DNA of 64,000 bases. It comes from Leptobrachium leishanense (lineage: Eukaryota; Chordata; Amphibia; Anura; Megophryidae). The position numbers and the translations under genes are program-made. This document shows positions 10,759 through 22,229 of the stretch, piece by piece. How positions within the stretch are numbered: the stretch's first letter is position 1; each line of letters begins with the position of its first letter. The notes beneath the pieces were generated by a model, which had not been told where the DNA came from, did no database searches, and saw only the letters and a list, made by a program, of their open reading frames with translations. The stretch covers positions 51,954,422 through 52,018,421 of the forward strand of contig CM019069.1 in assembly GCA_009667805.1 (NCBI GenBank). The letters run 5' to 3'.

Positions 10759-12367
10759 CAGTTGTGTTCAAAATTATTCAACCCCCACTGAAATTGAGTG
10801 TTTTGGCCAGTTTGACATTGATTTTGATCATTCAGTCATCTTGCTTACAATTAAATCAAAGAGGCACGTGTAGGTCAGACAAATATAACATAACATTTAT
10901 AATGAAATAACCACAAATGTCTTTTCTGTGCTCACATCATTATCAGTTTTATTCAACCCCCAAGTGACATTCAATCTTAGTACAACATCCTTTTACAGTT
11001 ATAACAGCTTTTAAACGTGAAGCATAGCTTGACACAAGTGTCTTGCAGCGATCTACGGGTATCTTCGCCCATTCGTCATGGGCAAAAGCCTCCAGTTCAG
11101 TCACATTCTTAGGCTTGCGCACTGCAACTACTTTCTTTAAGTCCCACCAGAGGTTCTCAATCGGATTTAAGTCAGGTGACTGCGATGGCCACTCCAAAAT
11201 GTTCCAGCCTTTAATCTGCAACCATGCTCTAGTGGACTTGGAGGTATGCTTGGGATCATTGTCCTGTTGAAAGGTCCAACATCTCCCAAGCCTCAGGTTT
11301 GTGACGGACTGCATCACATTGTCATCCAATATCTCCTGGTACTTAAGAGAATTCATGGTACCTTGCACACGCTGAAGCTTCCCTGTACCTGCAGAAGCAA
11401 AACAGCCCCATAGATGATTGACCCCCCGCCATGCTTCACAGTAGGCAAGGTGTTCTTTTCTTCATAGGCCTTGTTCTTCCTCCTCCAAACATAGCGTTGA
11501 TCCATGGGCCCAAACTGTTCTAATTTTGTTTCATCAGTCCACAGAACACTATCCCAAAACTTCTGTGGTTTGTCCACATGACTTTTGGCATACTGCAGTC
11601 GACTCTTCTTATTCTTTGGAGACAGCAAGGGGGTGCGCCTGGGAGTTCTGGCATGGAGGCCTTCATTACGCAGTGTGCGCCATATTGTCTGAGCTGAAAC
11701 TTCAGTACCCACATCTGACAAATCTTTTCTCAGTTCCTCAGCAGTCACACGGGGACTTTTCTCCACTCTACGCTTCAGGTAGCGAACAGCAGTCGAAGTC
11801 AGCATCTTCTTTCTGCCACGACCAGGTAGCGTTTCAACAGTGCCCTTTGCCTTGAATTTGCGAATGATGCTTCCTATGGTCTCTCTTGGTATGTTTAACA
11901 TCTTTGCAATCTTCTTATAGCCATTGCCCTTCCTGTGAAGAGTAATCACCTCTTCTCTTGTCTTCCTGGACCATTCTCTTGACTTCACCATGTTTGTAAC
12001 CACACCAGTAAATGTCTAGAAGGAGCTGAGTATCACAGTCATTTTAAAGCTGCCTAATTGGTGCTTATTATGCTTTATTGCTGCTCCGTGACATCCACAG
12101 GTGTTTTCAATACCTGATTGAAAACACTTGAATGAACCTCTGTTCTTCAGAGTGGTAGTCTTTAAGGGGTTGAATAATTGTGTCAATGAAGAATTCACAA
12201 AAGAAACATTTACTACTGTATTACAAAACCAATTGATGTCATTTTAGTTGCATATGGTTCTTTAAAAAGTCCTTGTAGGATTTCATTCTGAATACAATTA
12301 CAAATGTACACTAAATTCCCTAAAACCCTTTACAGCATTGGGGGTTGAATAATTTTGAACACAACTG
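10759..12367 (-). mobile_element. Tc1-type transposon, 1.6 kb, TA target duplication
   Basis: Both ends read CAGTTGTGTTCAAAATTATT inward and are flanked by TA (10757-10758 and 12368-12369). The GGGGTTGAATAATT word is repeated about 200 bp inside each end, giving the inverted/direct repeat layout typical of vertebrate Tc1 elements. The length of 1609 bp is normal for the family. It carries one minus-strand transposase gene broken by a single frameshift. Confidence 0.95.
10949..12003 (-). pseudogene. Tc1-type transposase, one frameshift
   Basis: The N-terminal piece (12003-11353) has the paired helix-turn-helix DNA-binding region (KIAKMLNIPRETIGSIIRKF, then a GRGRKK hook and a second HTH) and the first catalytic Asp in VLWTDETK. 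The C-terminal piece (11368-10949) has the second Asp in FQQDNDPKH and the final Glu in SPDLNPIENLW, i.e. a DD34E catalytic triad. The pieces are in different frames. The shift lies at about 11407-11416, in the Gly-rich segment after the first Asp, and looks like a one-base loss. Total coding length is about 350 codons, normal for Tc1. Such enzymes cut and paste the element at TA sites in the nucleus. Confidence 0.93.
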
Positions 12368-12455
12368 TATATTCGAGTCTTGAGTATTCTCTCATTTCCC
12401 TAATAAATCTCTATCCATCGCGTTATATTCGGGTTGCGCTATACTCGAGTATCTA

Positions 12456-14231
12456 CGGTAATAAGGAACCAAAGATTTTTATAAAATGGACTGTGTCCTG
12501 AAAGCCCACTCATATTTTTGAACCTTACATGAATAAGAAAGCAGTATCTCAATTCAATACACAGACAAACAATGTATTCTATAAAAGCAGCCAATTAGTA
12601 GCAGTCATTTAGAAGTCAGGTTATCAAATGGGTCATCTGATGTTTTATAAATGTCCAGAAGCTGCCCACTTTGTCCCAGACAAATTAAATGGTTCTGCCA
12701 GCCAGTAAACAATAATAATTGAAAGTGACACAACTCATATTAATTGCCTGGTTGTAAAATACTCTTTTATTATGTCTAAGTCATGATGTCTCCCCACCGA
12801 TGCCGTCTGTACTAAATTGCACAGTCAGTGCTTGAATAATATATATGAAAAAAACAAGTGTATACAGAAACACAAAATTGTGCCGATTCATACAAAAATC
12901 ATATACTTTACCAAAAATATATACAGCTTGTAGTCATTAAGAGTTCTGAATAACAGGGTTAATAGATAAGATACATTGAAAATGCAGTGAAATGATTCGT
13001 TGTCAATAGATTGTTAATCTTCATTTAATAATACACCAATCAGAGCTGCAGAGTAGTGCTAGCACTTATTGGGTTAAAAAAACAAAAAGCACAAAGCCCT
13101 AATGATGCCTTTATCCTAATATGCTATTGGTGCTGTATATACTGTATATACTTAGCTCTCCAATGCGAAAGACACTCAGAAAAGACCCATTAGTCTTAGT
13201 TTTGGGGATAAATAATAAGGTTCTGTTCAGAACGTGATGTAAATAGTCTCGAATGACAGCAAACTTATTCGTATAGTCAATTACAACAGCTCAGAAGGAA
13301 TGATTTGTAGGAACAGCCACTGTTCAACCTCTGTGACATCAATGTTTCCATGGTAACAGTTACTTCTTGCACTCCCTAGAATTGAGTATTGATCAAAGAA
13401 GGAGAAACAGTATTTCAGACACGCTGCTTTACTGTGTTGCAATTTACGATAGGAACCCATAACATCACTGTGTATGTTTCAAGCCCCAAGGAACCAATTT
13501 CGCAGACGGTTACAGTAGAATATTAGAAGAGGTCAATAATGGAAGTCTGATCATTGTCCTTGAATAACTACTCAGCGCTTCGGCTGCGTGAAGCTTATCA
13601 CATCCTAAAATATATAACCAATTAAAATGGGTAACCAAGCTTTAAACCATAGGGTTTTTTTTTTTTTTATTATGATTTTTTTTTTTATTAGTCCTGAACT
13701 TTATTCTACATAGTTAATTCACCAAATAAAACTATTCGCCTGTATCTATAAGGATTCGGAATCAAGAAAATAAATAAGTATTGATTAAAAGGTGGGACAA
13801 TCTCACAGTGTTCTCCAGAGTTTCAATTAATGTTTCCACTGGGCGAACTGATAAGGTTTGCACAATAGCCGAATTGAAGGATGTATTGCAGCATTATTGA
13901 CTACAGGCAATAAACTACCACATACAAAAGGCTAACCACAAAGACATGGATTTTAAACACTGTGTTGTTGTCACCGGAGAAAGAAATGTAGATCTTTCTA
14001 ACAAACTGCAAGGTCACATCATTTTTAGAAATAATTTGCATTTTTTGTTAATTTGGGGTTTTCACAATTTTTTTTTTAAATACTTTATGTTATGTTATTT
14101 TTAAAAATTTAGAGAAACCCCAATTACTCTATAGTAAAAAGAGCGGAGGGTTGTTTGAGCTGTGCAAAAATATAACTGGGGAGGGGCCATATTTTGGCAT
14201 AAAAATCTTCAATACTCGACAAATACACTTT
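12456..14231. other. unassigned intergenic DNA
   Basis: No gene, tandem array or recognised transposon end. AT-rich, with poly-T runs near 13657-13685. Possible single-copy host sequence. Confidence 0.45.
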
Positions 14232-15103
14232 CAGGGCTATCCAAAGAGATCCGAATTGCTTGAGAAAGGTAACCGAACGCTGTGATAATCAGCGTTCGGT
14301 TACCTTTCTTAGCCATTTGGCTATCCAGAGAGCAGGCAATTCGCCAAATCCTGGCGAATTGCCTGAACATACGGTCCCTGTACATTCGGTGCCTGTTCGA
14401 GGGCAGTGAAATCCCCATAAAAAAGCACTGCTTCGGCTATTTAGAGACCACAAACCAGCAGTGAAAGGTTCCCGAAATGCCCTGCCATTCGGTGGTTTAA
14501 TTCGGCAAATTTATTCAGGAGAATCTCATAGGCTTCAATGTTAAAAATATTCCCGTTTTAATTCAATATCTAATAAATCATTCATTATAAAATTCTGCAG
14601 TAAAGAGTCTTTTTATTTATAGATTTTTTAGGATATTTTAAGCATTTTTCTGGAATTTTTTATTTTTTTTATAAAGTCCGATTTTGTTTCTTTTTTTACT
14701 TCCCTGGACCTCATATGCAAATTTCAGACATTTTCGCTCAGTAGTTTCTTTGCAAACAGTGTTTCACTTTTCAAACATTCATGCAAACTGTTTTTCTAAT
14801 TTACTCACTGCCTCTTCTGCGGTGTCGGCTTTTTCCGGAGGCTGCGATCGGCTCCTGCTCGGGTTTTTCCGTGGTTTTCGGCAGGTTAATCCAGATGGTT
14901 TGGCGGGTTTTCGGCGTGCATTCGCCGGGTTTTGCGGTTCGTTTTCGTTGGGTTTGCGGCAGCTTTTCCCTTCGGGGACCCTGTGGTGTTTGCTGAATAC
15001 ACCGCAGGGTCACCGAAATGGGATCGGCAAAAGGAACCGAATTGAAGAGAACGAAAAGTCACCGAACGTGCGGTGACTTTGCGAATCTCTTTGAATTACC
15101 CTG
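14232..15103 (-). mobile_element. CAGGGTTAT-family non-autonomous DNA element, copy 1
   Basis: Ends CAGGGCTATCCAAAGAGA and, in reverse, CAGGGTAATTCAAAGAGA are inverted repeats, flanked by TTT on both sides (3-bp duplication). Next to the left end is a long hairpin, GGTAACCGAACGCTG and its complement (14278-14304). The other end has a second hairpin built on GTCACCGAACG/CGGTGAC. Copies 2 and 3 (37402 and 53602) have the opposite orientation. Reading frames here are fortuitous. A 3-bp duplication fits PIF/Harbinger- or CACTA-type elements, and I do not choose between them. Confidence 0.75.
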
Positions 15104-15585
15104 TTTGTATTGTGACTGTTAGAGAATGGAAAACTCTATACTGTGCAATGTATATCTGCCTTGAATGTGTTTTTATATTTGTAGTTGTATTTAGACATAT
15201 TTTCCATGTTGAGTTGCCGTTTACCAAATTATAAACAGTTGTTAATGGGCTTTTAGGATTTTCTGTTCATGTACAGGCTTGTGATCTCCTGATGTGCCAA
15301 TATTCGTCATTTGATATCCTGTTAATGTCACAATAGAAATAAAGAACGGTTTCTGACAAAATCCAGGTGAATTATGGGATGAAGGGCTGCTGGGTATTAT
15401 TTGTTGGAGCGGAGCTTGAGGTGGGGGAACGGAAGGTATTAAAAGGTGGTAGTTAAAAAATGAGAAGACGAGTCCCTTGTTTCAGTCATAAGAGATAAGT
15501 GTATTTATTAGTGGCTGGTGTTAATATGCATAACAATAGTTGGTTTGCTAAACAAAACAAAAAAAATAGACTTTTAAAACACACA
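15104..15585. other. unassigned intergenic DNA
   Basis: No recognisable feature. Confidence 0.45.
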
Positions 15586-16294
15586 GGGCTCTATCACATT
15601 CTCCGTGCAAATTTGTACGCGTAGCTCAATTTTTTTTGCGCGCGGCGTTAAACTTTAACGCGCGTAAATTAACGCAGGTATTACGATCCGAGCGCATTTT
15701 TTCATCCGTCAAAAAATATTGCGTGTAAAAAAGACGCGCAAATTAACGCTGCGCGCAGAAATCGGTGGGCAGACAGTTTTTTCACGCGATTCAGCCAATC
15801 AGAACCACAATTGTCTCCCGTTCAGTTTTTGCGCCTGCCAAAATCAATCTGAGTATATATGCTGCAGCAATAAAAATAAACACGCACAACAACTCAATTT
15901 TATTGTTTGGGTATGTGTAGAATGTGTAACTATACTGTGCTGTATTTTTTCTTTCGTGCTGGTGTATTTCGTTTCAGGCAAGACGTTCAGATTTGCAGTT
16001 ACCACCAGCTTTTAAAAGACGTTAAAATTATGCGCGCAAACGTGGTTCGTAAAAACTTGAGCTTCGATTATAATACCAGCCGCGTACCAGCGCACGAACG
16101 CATTTGCGCTCACAATGTTAAGTATGGGATGTGTGCACAAACTTTCGCTCGCGCAGGGTAACTCGCGTTAGACGTTAACGCGCATTTTGTGCGCGAACGT
16201 CGTAATTTGACAGTCAGTGCAAAGGTTTTTTTCCCCTCGCTTAATGCGTTTTTGCACACGCACACATTTTTGCGCGAAGAATGTAATAGACCTC
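15586..16294. mobile_element. GGGCCCTATT-family element, diverged copy
   Basis: Starts GGGCTCTATCACATTCTCCG and ends GAATGTAATAGACCTC, a decayed version of the termini at 19695-20353. The body shares that element's density of GCGC and AACG words, for example TTAACGCGCGTAAATTAACG. Frames inside are by-products of the base composition. Confidence 0.65.
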
Positions 16295-16814
16295 ACAATG
16301 TAACAACTTTTAGAAACGTATAAGTATTTAGAGAGCTATTCAGAAAGCGCCAGTGTTTGCCAATGTTTGGCGAAAAATCATCAAAAACAGCTGATGTTCC
16401 ACAAAAAAGAAAAAGAAAAATCCATACAACCACAGGAGAACCTTCACTGTGAAGTCTCTCCTGCAGCTGTTAGGACTTTTTTTTGTCAAGCGTAAGTGTT
16501 TGTTGCCATTGGAACAACAGCTTTTAATTTAAAGTTTATTTTGTTTTTCAAATAAAGAAGGGGAAGAGGGTGCAGAATAGAAAAAGAAGGGGGTGGAGAA
16601 GCAACACTGAAAAGCTTAATGCCACAGTACAAAGAGTGTATTGTCAGAATACATTGTCGAGTATCAAATGTGAAGCCCAATAATCAATGGAGATATCGAA
16701 CACAAAACAAGAGTTAAGTTGTAAGCGCTGCTAGGTTCCACAAATACCATGGATCCGATTTAATACGGATCCAGCCCTCACTGGTACGTGCCATCCAACA
16801 TTCTGAAGTCATTT
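16295..16814. other. unassigned intergenic DNA
   Basis: No recognisable feature beyond a short purine-rich stretch near 16406-16422. Confidence 0.45.
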
Positions 16815-17110
16815 AAATGTTTATTAATCTCCGAAACCCCTGGCACCTCCAAAGTTTACCATCAGGAGGTCAGCTGTGAAGTAGCCATGTGAGAGCATTA
16901 TTCTTTTGAGGAATAGAGAAAAAGGAAGGGAACATACTGTATGTAGAAAATAGATTTCTGGGCTCAAATCCAGTGATGTGCCAACAGTTTTGGTTGTCAC
17001 GTCGTTTCTCCAAAATGTTATGATGTGAGGACAGGTCCACCAGACATGAAAAAAGGTATCCCTTTGGTTTTCCGCATCTCCAACACCCATCGGAGGTTGT
17101 AGAGAATCAC
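16815..17110 (-). pseudogene. L1/Tx1-type LINE ORF2 C-terminal remnant
   Basis: The minus-strand frame contains DTFFHVWWTCPHIITFWRN, matching the conserved Cys-rich end of L1-type ORF2 proteins (CWRC...G.FFH..W.CP.I..FW). The expected preceding CWRCG is present but in a different frame (near 17080), so at least one shift lies between them. Only about 90 codons remain, with no reverse transcriptase domain nearby. Confidence 0.6.
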
Positions 17111-17595
17111 AAATAGTCCCAAATAACTGAATTCTTCACAAACTTGCCAACTCACACAACGTAGAGCCCATATGTCCCGGCTCTAAGGAATGATCGCCTC
17201 TGGCCAGATAAAGTGTGGCTCATCCCTTCTTTAGTTAGGCTTTTGTCCTTTCAACGCCAAAACGAAAGTGAAACAAAAAGGACAGACAGAGCTCTCGTAG
17301 CGTTACATGTACCATATGGTACCCACTGGTTCCCTTTAGGAATAACACTCACCGCCAATGGAGCCTCTTGGTATTCTCAGCTCATAGTATTCACCTTGGC
17401 ACTGCTTTTAGGTTTGTGCCCAACCTTACGGCCAGTGTAAGTCAGCCGAAGTTGATCCAGGTTTTTCGATATAGATATGCAATATCAGGAAATAAAAGTT
17501 TCCCTTGTTCAGCTATTATAAAACAGTGAACAACTTTATTAAAGAATAAAACATACCATAAGCAAAAAAAGTACTGAGACGCATTACGGCAGTGA
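17111..17595. other. unassigned DNA, partly an older repeat with a GAAACG-like box
   Basis: 17500-17595 in reverse carries a TTATTCTTTAATAAAGTTGTTC segment (shown only in part) and GTAATGCGTCTCAGTAC. These continue across the Harbinger-type insert to CTGAAGAAGGCAGACTTA at about 18023-18040. It is therefore a repeat split by the insert. The remainder is not identified. Confidence 0.35.
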
Positions 17596-18020
17596 GGCTA
17601 GGGTCAGACTGAGGCAGTGCGAACGCGCGTTCTGGCGCACTTAATCACGGCCGTGCTAGCAGCAGATGCCGGGCAATGACGGCCAATATACGCAGTACGG
17701 TCGCACAAAAGTCCGGCTGCGCAACGCAAGTGGAAAATGAACGCATTTTTTCGAGAACGTTAAACCACTAGTACTGACGTACAGAGTGCGCTGCGTCCGC
17801 TAGCGGCGTGTGTGCGTGATTAGGAGACATCAGACGCTGCTAATGTCCGGCCAACATAACGTCCAGATGCAAGAAGTGTTTTATTGATGATCCGTACAAA
17901 ATCACGGATGAAACTGCGCATAGTATGACCGCTATTGCGTATTCCGTGAAAAAATACGTCCATTCTTCGAACGCACATTTTCACGGACAACGTGAAAAAT
18001 GCGTTAGTCTGACCCTAGCC
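17596..18020 (+). mobile_element. GGCTAGGGTC Harbinger-type MITE, copy H1
   Basis: Begins GGCTAGGGTCAGAC and ends GTCTGACCCTAGCC, with TGA and TAA immediately outside (a decayed TNA duplication). CpG-rich body shared with H3, H4, H7 and H8. The three-base TNA duplication and GG-starting ends point to PIF/Harbinger. Confidence 0.8.
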
Positions 18021-18059
18021 TAAGTCTGCCTTCTTCAGTCGGTGAAGTCCTCTATATGG

Positions 18060-18724
18060 GATCTTTGAGTGGCTGGATTTGAACAAAATAAAGAATATAA
18101 ACACAAGGACAATACTTATAACAAAAGAGATCACAGTATAAATATAAAGCCAAAAAGATAGGTACACAGAATCAGGATAACAGATAACCATACAGGGATA
18201 AGTGGAGAAGCAGACTCAAGATACAATAGCCAGGGTCGGTACACAGGTAAACTACACAGAGATAGATAGAACAAGGCCGAGGGACAAGACAGGAAACAAA
18301 GGTCACAGAGCTAGTCAGGTCGATAAACAGAAAATCTACACAGGGGAAGGGAGGGTTGAACCAAAGGATAAGGCAAGGAAGGGAAAATATAACAAAGCAC
18401 AGGCTGAACCACAAGGGAAATAAAATATAAACCAGAGGCCAAGGCAAGCATAGGGTACAAGACGAAACAGAAGCCAAAGGGAGCAAGGAACCAAAAATAA
18501 ACAGGTCTAGGGCAAGAGTGGAGATCAAACAAACAGCAAAACCAGCAGAGAAACACACAGCAAGAGGTTCAATGACAGAGCACTGCCTATTGGGAGTCAC
18601 AGCCTTAAATACCTTGTTAAACAGCAAGCTTGATAGCTGTAAGAAAACCCCAGACTGGATGGGCAAGAACTAAGAGCCGGCCCGGATCAGCTCGCCTATA
18701 GGGCTCAGGGCTGGATTCGTGACA
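18060..18724 (-). mobile_element. candidate solo LTR (Gypsy-like)
   Basis: On the minus strand the block starts TGTCACGAATCCAGCCCTGA, has a TATTTAAGG promoter-like motif about 110 bp in (18602-18613), and continues into a long strand-biased, pyrimidine-rich tract. TGTCACG starts and pyrimidine-rich transcribed parts are common in vertebrate Gypsy-type LTRs. No internal coding region is adjacent. The right-hand limit is uncertain. Confidence 0.4.
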
Positions 18725-18796
18725 TGGGGTAACGGCTTGCCTAATAATACACGGGAGCTGCTAAAAAAAACTGTCAGTAACCAGTGTTTTTTTGGA

Positions 18797-18960
18797 AAAT
18801 AAAGATTTGTAAATATTCCCAATGTATTCCTTACTGTAATAACCAATTTGGCAGGCAAACGTCGCCATCTTCTGGCCAAAAAGAGTTACTGCAGTTGTGA
18901 TCTCCGTCCAGGATCAGCTGGGAAAAGTCCATTAGAGACACTCTCCAGCTAGTTTTAAAA
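18797..18960 (-). mobile_element. fragment of the 33113-type piggyBac-like element
   Basis: AATATTCCCAATGTATTCCT and CCATCTTCTGGCCAAAAAGA are shared with the blocks at 40960-41100 and 33600-33650. No terminus is preserved here. Confidence 0.5.
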
Positions 18961-19694
18961 AGTGTTAGAGCCTCTAAGCAAACGTGTTCTTTTAAGTTAT
19001 TTTTCTTTTTCATAGTTTCTAGAACACTCAATATAGTGATAAATCAACGTCTCGATTATAAATTAGTTACATTAAGTTCAGTTTAAAACTATTAAAATTA
19101 CTTTATTAAAAAAATAAATGCTGAGCCGCAGCTACATTCCTGAAAGTCCAAAATAAACATTTTAAACACATTTATTTCTTCTTCATTTCATAAAACAACA
19201 CTGTTTAGTGACTGTGCACACAGGATATACTTAGTACAAAATCTCTGCGGAGTCAGCAATCTTAAGTAACAAATAGTATCTTTGCCTAGTGCGGTGCCCT
19301 ACGTCTCCGTCGAGGAAAGCACACATAATACATTTTGATCAAGCAGAAAGGAAACAGCTAGAATTTGTGTTCAACAAAATAAACCCACTGTTTAATTTCA
19401 TTGCCTTTTAATGTTTCACATATTTTCCCAATGGATCCGTTAATCACAGTGTAAAGTGTTTGTCGTTTTTAAGAGAACGCACTCCTATCGCTCATGGAAG
19501 CATATTCTAAAACACGCATGTTATTAAGAATTGACAGCAGGGTGTAACAGCAGCCATATGTTTTACCTCATTTAAGTGGAGCCGGGTTGAAAAGGGACAT
19601 GTTGTAATGCTTGTTTTTTTTGCCACAATTTCTATATTTCCTTACTTTACAGTTCATAAACAAAAATAATTTAAGGCTTGGTCGAGAACACTTA
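18961..19694. other. unassigned intergenic DNA
   Basis: No recognisable feature. Confidence 0.45.
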
Positions 19695-20353
19695 GGGCCC
19701 TATTACATTCTTTGCGCGTGCCAAAACGCATTAACGCGAGGGGCAAAACCCTTTGCACTGAACGTCGTATTACGACGTTCGTGCACAAAATGCGCTTTAA
19801 CGTCTAACGCGAGTGACCCTGCGCGAACCCTTTGCGAGCGCAATTTAGTGCGTGCTTCCTATACTTCACATTGTGAGCACAAATGCGTTTGTACGCTGGT
19901 GCGCGCATGGTATTACAATCTTAGCGCAAAATTTAACGGACAACGTTTGCGCGCATAATTTTAACGTCTTTGAAAAGCTGGTGGTAACGGCAAATTGTAA
20001 CAACCTGACCGTACCAAACTGCAGATTCACAACGGAGAACGTCGATGCGCACGTTTTTTTTTACTAGATCCGTCAAAAATGACGGCCAGTACCTTGTCTT
20101 CCGTCGGAACGTACGTCTGTTGTGCGCAGTCCGCACAAAATGACGGACATGCGTTAAAAATTACATTGCGCTCACTGATTTCTGCGTGCAACGGTACTTT
20201 GCTCGTCCGTTTTACGAGCGCAATTTCCCGACGGATGAAAAAATGCGCTAGGAATGTAATTCCAGCGGTGATTTTCGTGCATTAACATTTAACGTTCTCA
20301 CAAAAAAACACGCGTTTAGCGTGCGTTTCTGCGTTAAGAATCTAATAGGGCCC
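19695..20353. mobile_element. GGGCCCTATT-family element, intact ends, TTA duplication
   Basis: Starts GGGCCCTATTACATTC and ends GAATCTAATAGGGCCC, with TTA on both sides (19692-19694 and 20354-20356). Length 659 bp. Three-base TTA duplications and GGGCC ends fit PIF/Harbinger. The body is dominated by GCGC/AACG words in both orientations, so that it can fold back on itself. It encodes no plausible protein. Confidence 0.8.
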
Positions 20354-21381
20354 TTAAAGAATTGAGATCTCTAATGTGTGGACCATTCAGCTATGGCATT
20401 GACAGGAATACATTTGAGTATTCTGTTCTTCCAGTTCGTAAGCTTAATCATTTCAAGAACATTTTTGTTTCTTCCTATCAAACACTTAAAATTGTGAACA
20501 ACATATATAAACATGCATATATACAAGTAATGTGCCTGTAAATATACAGTGGTTTGAAAGAACATAGCAGCCCAAGGTTTGATTTACCTTCTGGAAAAAT
20601 ATAAATCAGCAACTCGACCATACACTGCAGATTTTTCTCCTAGATCCCACCTGCTCTGTAGTCCCTAGTGGGCCGTACAATCCCTATTTTGCCACCTGTT
20701 GACTGACAATGTTTTCAACTGGGCAGCTTTCCTGAAACACAGGAAAATTCAAAACATATGTTACAGAATGGAAACGAAACAAGAGGCGGAAGATGAAAGG
20801 TTTTGGCTAAAAAGTATTTATAAAATCAATAATTTAGTGATCACATTAAGGACATATGCCCCGCTACAGATATCAAAGTGATTAGAGAACTATAGTCCCC
20901 CCCCCTCCATTTTACAAATTTGAATGTCATGGCTGTTTTGTATTATTTGCACTCTTGATAATAATCCAGCGTGTGTGTTTTGCATCGATATAACGTATTT
21001 CTGTCATATTATTCACATCTTATAGGTTTTGTGACTAAACATATAGGTTTGGCACAGGCTCATTACATTGAGAGGAGGTTCCATACCGAGATCTCACCCT
21101 GACAATTTGGTAGGCCTAAAAAGCAGGGGGAGGTTAAAAACATTTTTTAACTGCATGTTGTCTGTAATAACCAGAAAAACAAACCCAAACAACTGATAGA
21201 TACTATAGTTTATTTGAATTTAGGAAATCTCTAAATTCATACGTGAATTATGTTACAGGTCACATTGTAAAAAGAGGGCATTTTTGTTTCAGACTAGGTA
21301 TACTGTCAACATATGATTATATCAGTAGTGTTGAAAATGATGGGCGTTACACAAGATGACATCTCACTCTCACAGGTCTTG
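20354..21381. other. unassigned intergenic DNA
   Basis: No recognisable gene or repeat. Confidence 0.45.
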
Positions 21382-21798
21382 GGCTAGGGTCAGACGAGCG
21401 TGATTTCTACGGACTGTGCATCCGTGCACACGGACGTACGTCAGTACGGAAGACACAGTAGTGGCCACACAGTCCATTTATCACTGACGTATATTTTGAC
21501 GGATGTAGGAGGGAAAATAAAATAAAAAGCAAAACCATTTTGTCCGTGAAAAATGATGGACGTATAAATGCAGTCCGTAATACCACATTCCATCACTCAC
21601 ACACAAAGCTATGCGGCCGTTCTAGGGATTCTACGTTCTTGCCTGCTTTGCGTCCGTGGGCCGCGGCCGTTGTGCGTCCGCAGTTCAGTGCGGACGTACT
21701 TTGTGTAACGGGCTCCGATGGGCTTCCTGTCATGCTATCACGGACGTACTTTTAGGCGCAATCACGGACGTGAGCACTACGCTCGTCTGACTCCAGCC
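21382..21798 (-). mobile_element. GGCTAGGGTC Harbinger-type MITE, copy H2 (type B)
   Basis: GGCTAGGGTCAGACGAGCG to GACTCCAGCC. The interior has CACGGACGTAC and CAAAGCTATGCGG words shared with H5 and H6, not with H1/H3/H4/H7/H8. It abuts H3 with only TAA between them. Confidence 0.8.
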
Positions 21799-21801
21799 TA
21801 A

Positions 21802-22229
21802 GGCTAGGGTCGGACGAAAGCATTTTTCCCCGTGAACGTGAAAAAGTGCGTCCGAACGCATTGATGTATTTTTTCACGGAATGCGCAAAAACAGTCAGAC
21901 GACGTGCATTTTCGGGCGTGATTTTGTACGGATCGTCAATAAAACTCTTTTTGCGTCTGGACGTTATGTAGGCTGGACATTAGCAGCGTTTGACATCTCC
22001 TAATCACGCAAACACGCCGGTATGCCGCAGCTGCGCACTCAGTACGTCAGTACTAGCGGTTCTGCGTTCTCAAAAAAATGCGTTCAAATTACACTTGCGT
22101 TGCACGGCCGGACTTATGTACGGCCGTACACCGTATATTGGTCTGTCATTGCCCGTCATCTGCTGCTAGTGCGGCCGTAATTATGTGCGCCAGAACGCAC
22201 GTTAAAAGTGCGCTGGTCTGACCCCAGCC
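21802..22229 (-). mobile_element. GGCTAGGGTC Harbinger-type MITE, copy H3 (type A)
   Basis: Flanked by TAA on both sides (21799-21801 and 22230-22232). The interior matches H4 and the reverse of H1, H7 and H8, including AAAAAGTGCGTCCGAACG. Confidence 0.85.

Larger units (their letters stand above)
10329..12455. mobile_element. inverted-repeat DNA element interrupted by Tc1
   Basis: The ends TAGATACTCGAGTATA (10329-10344) and TATACTCGAGTATCTA (12440-12455) are exact inverted repeats. CGCGTTATATTCG also occurs on both sides of the insert (10391 and 12419). Removing the Tc1 copy leaves an element of roughly 0.5 kb. No superfamily is assigned: no protein is encoded and the outer duplication is unclear. 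Confidence 0.6.

Noticed and set aside
14684..15076. 130-codon frame with a Gly/Arg/Phe-rich peptide
   Set aside because: It falls wholly within the CAGGGTTAT-family element; the corresponding segment of other copies does not preserve the same frame.
18172..18666. 164-codon hydrophobic minus-strand frame resembling a membrane protein
   Set aside because: The hydrophobicity comes from a pyrimidine-rich tract (Phe, Leu, Ser, Pro codons) in a candidate LTR. No start context or family motif.
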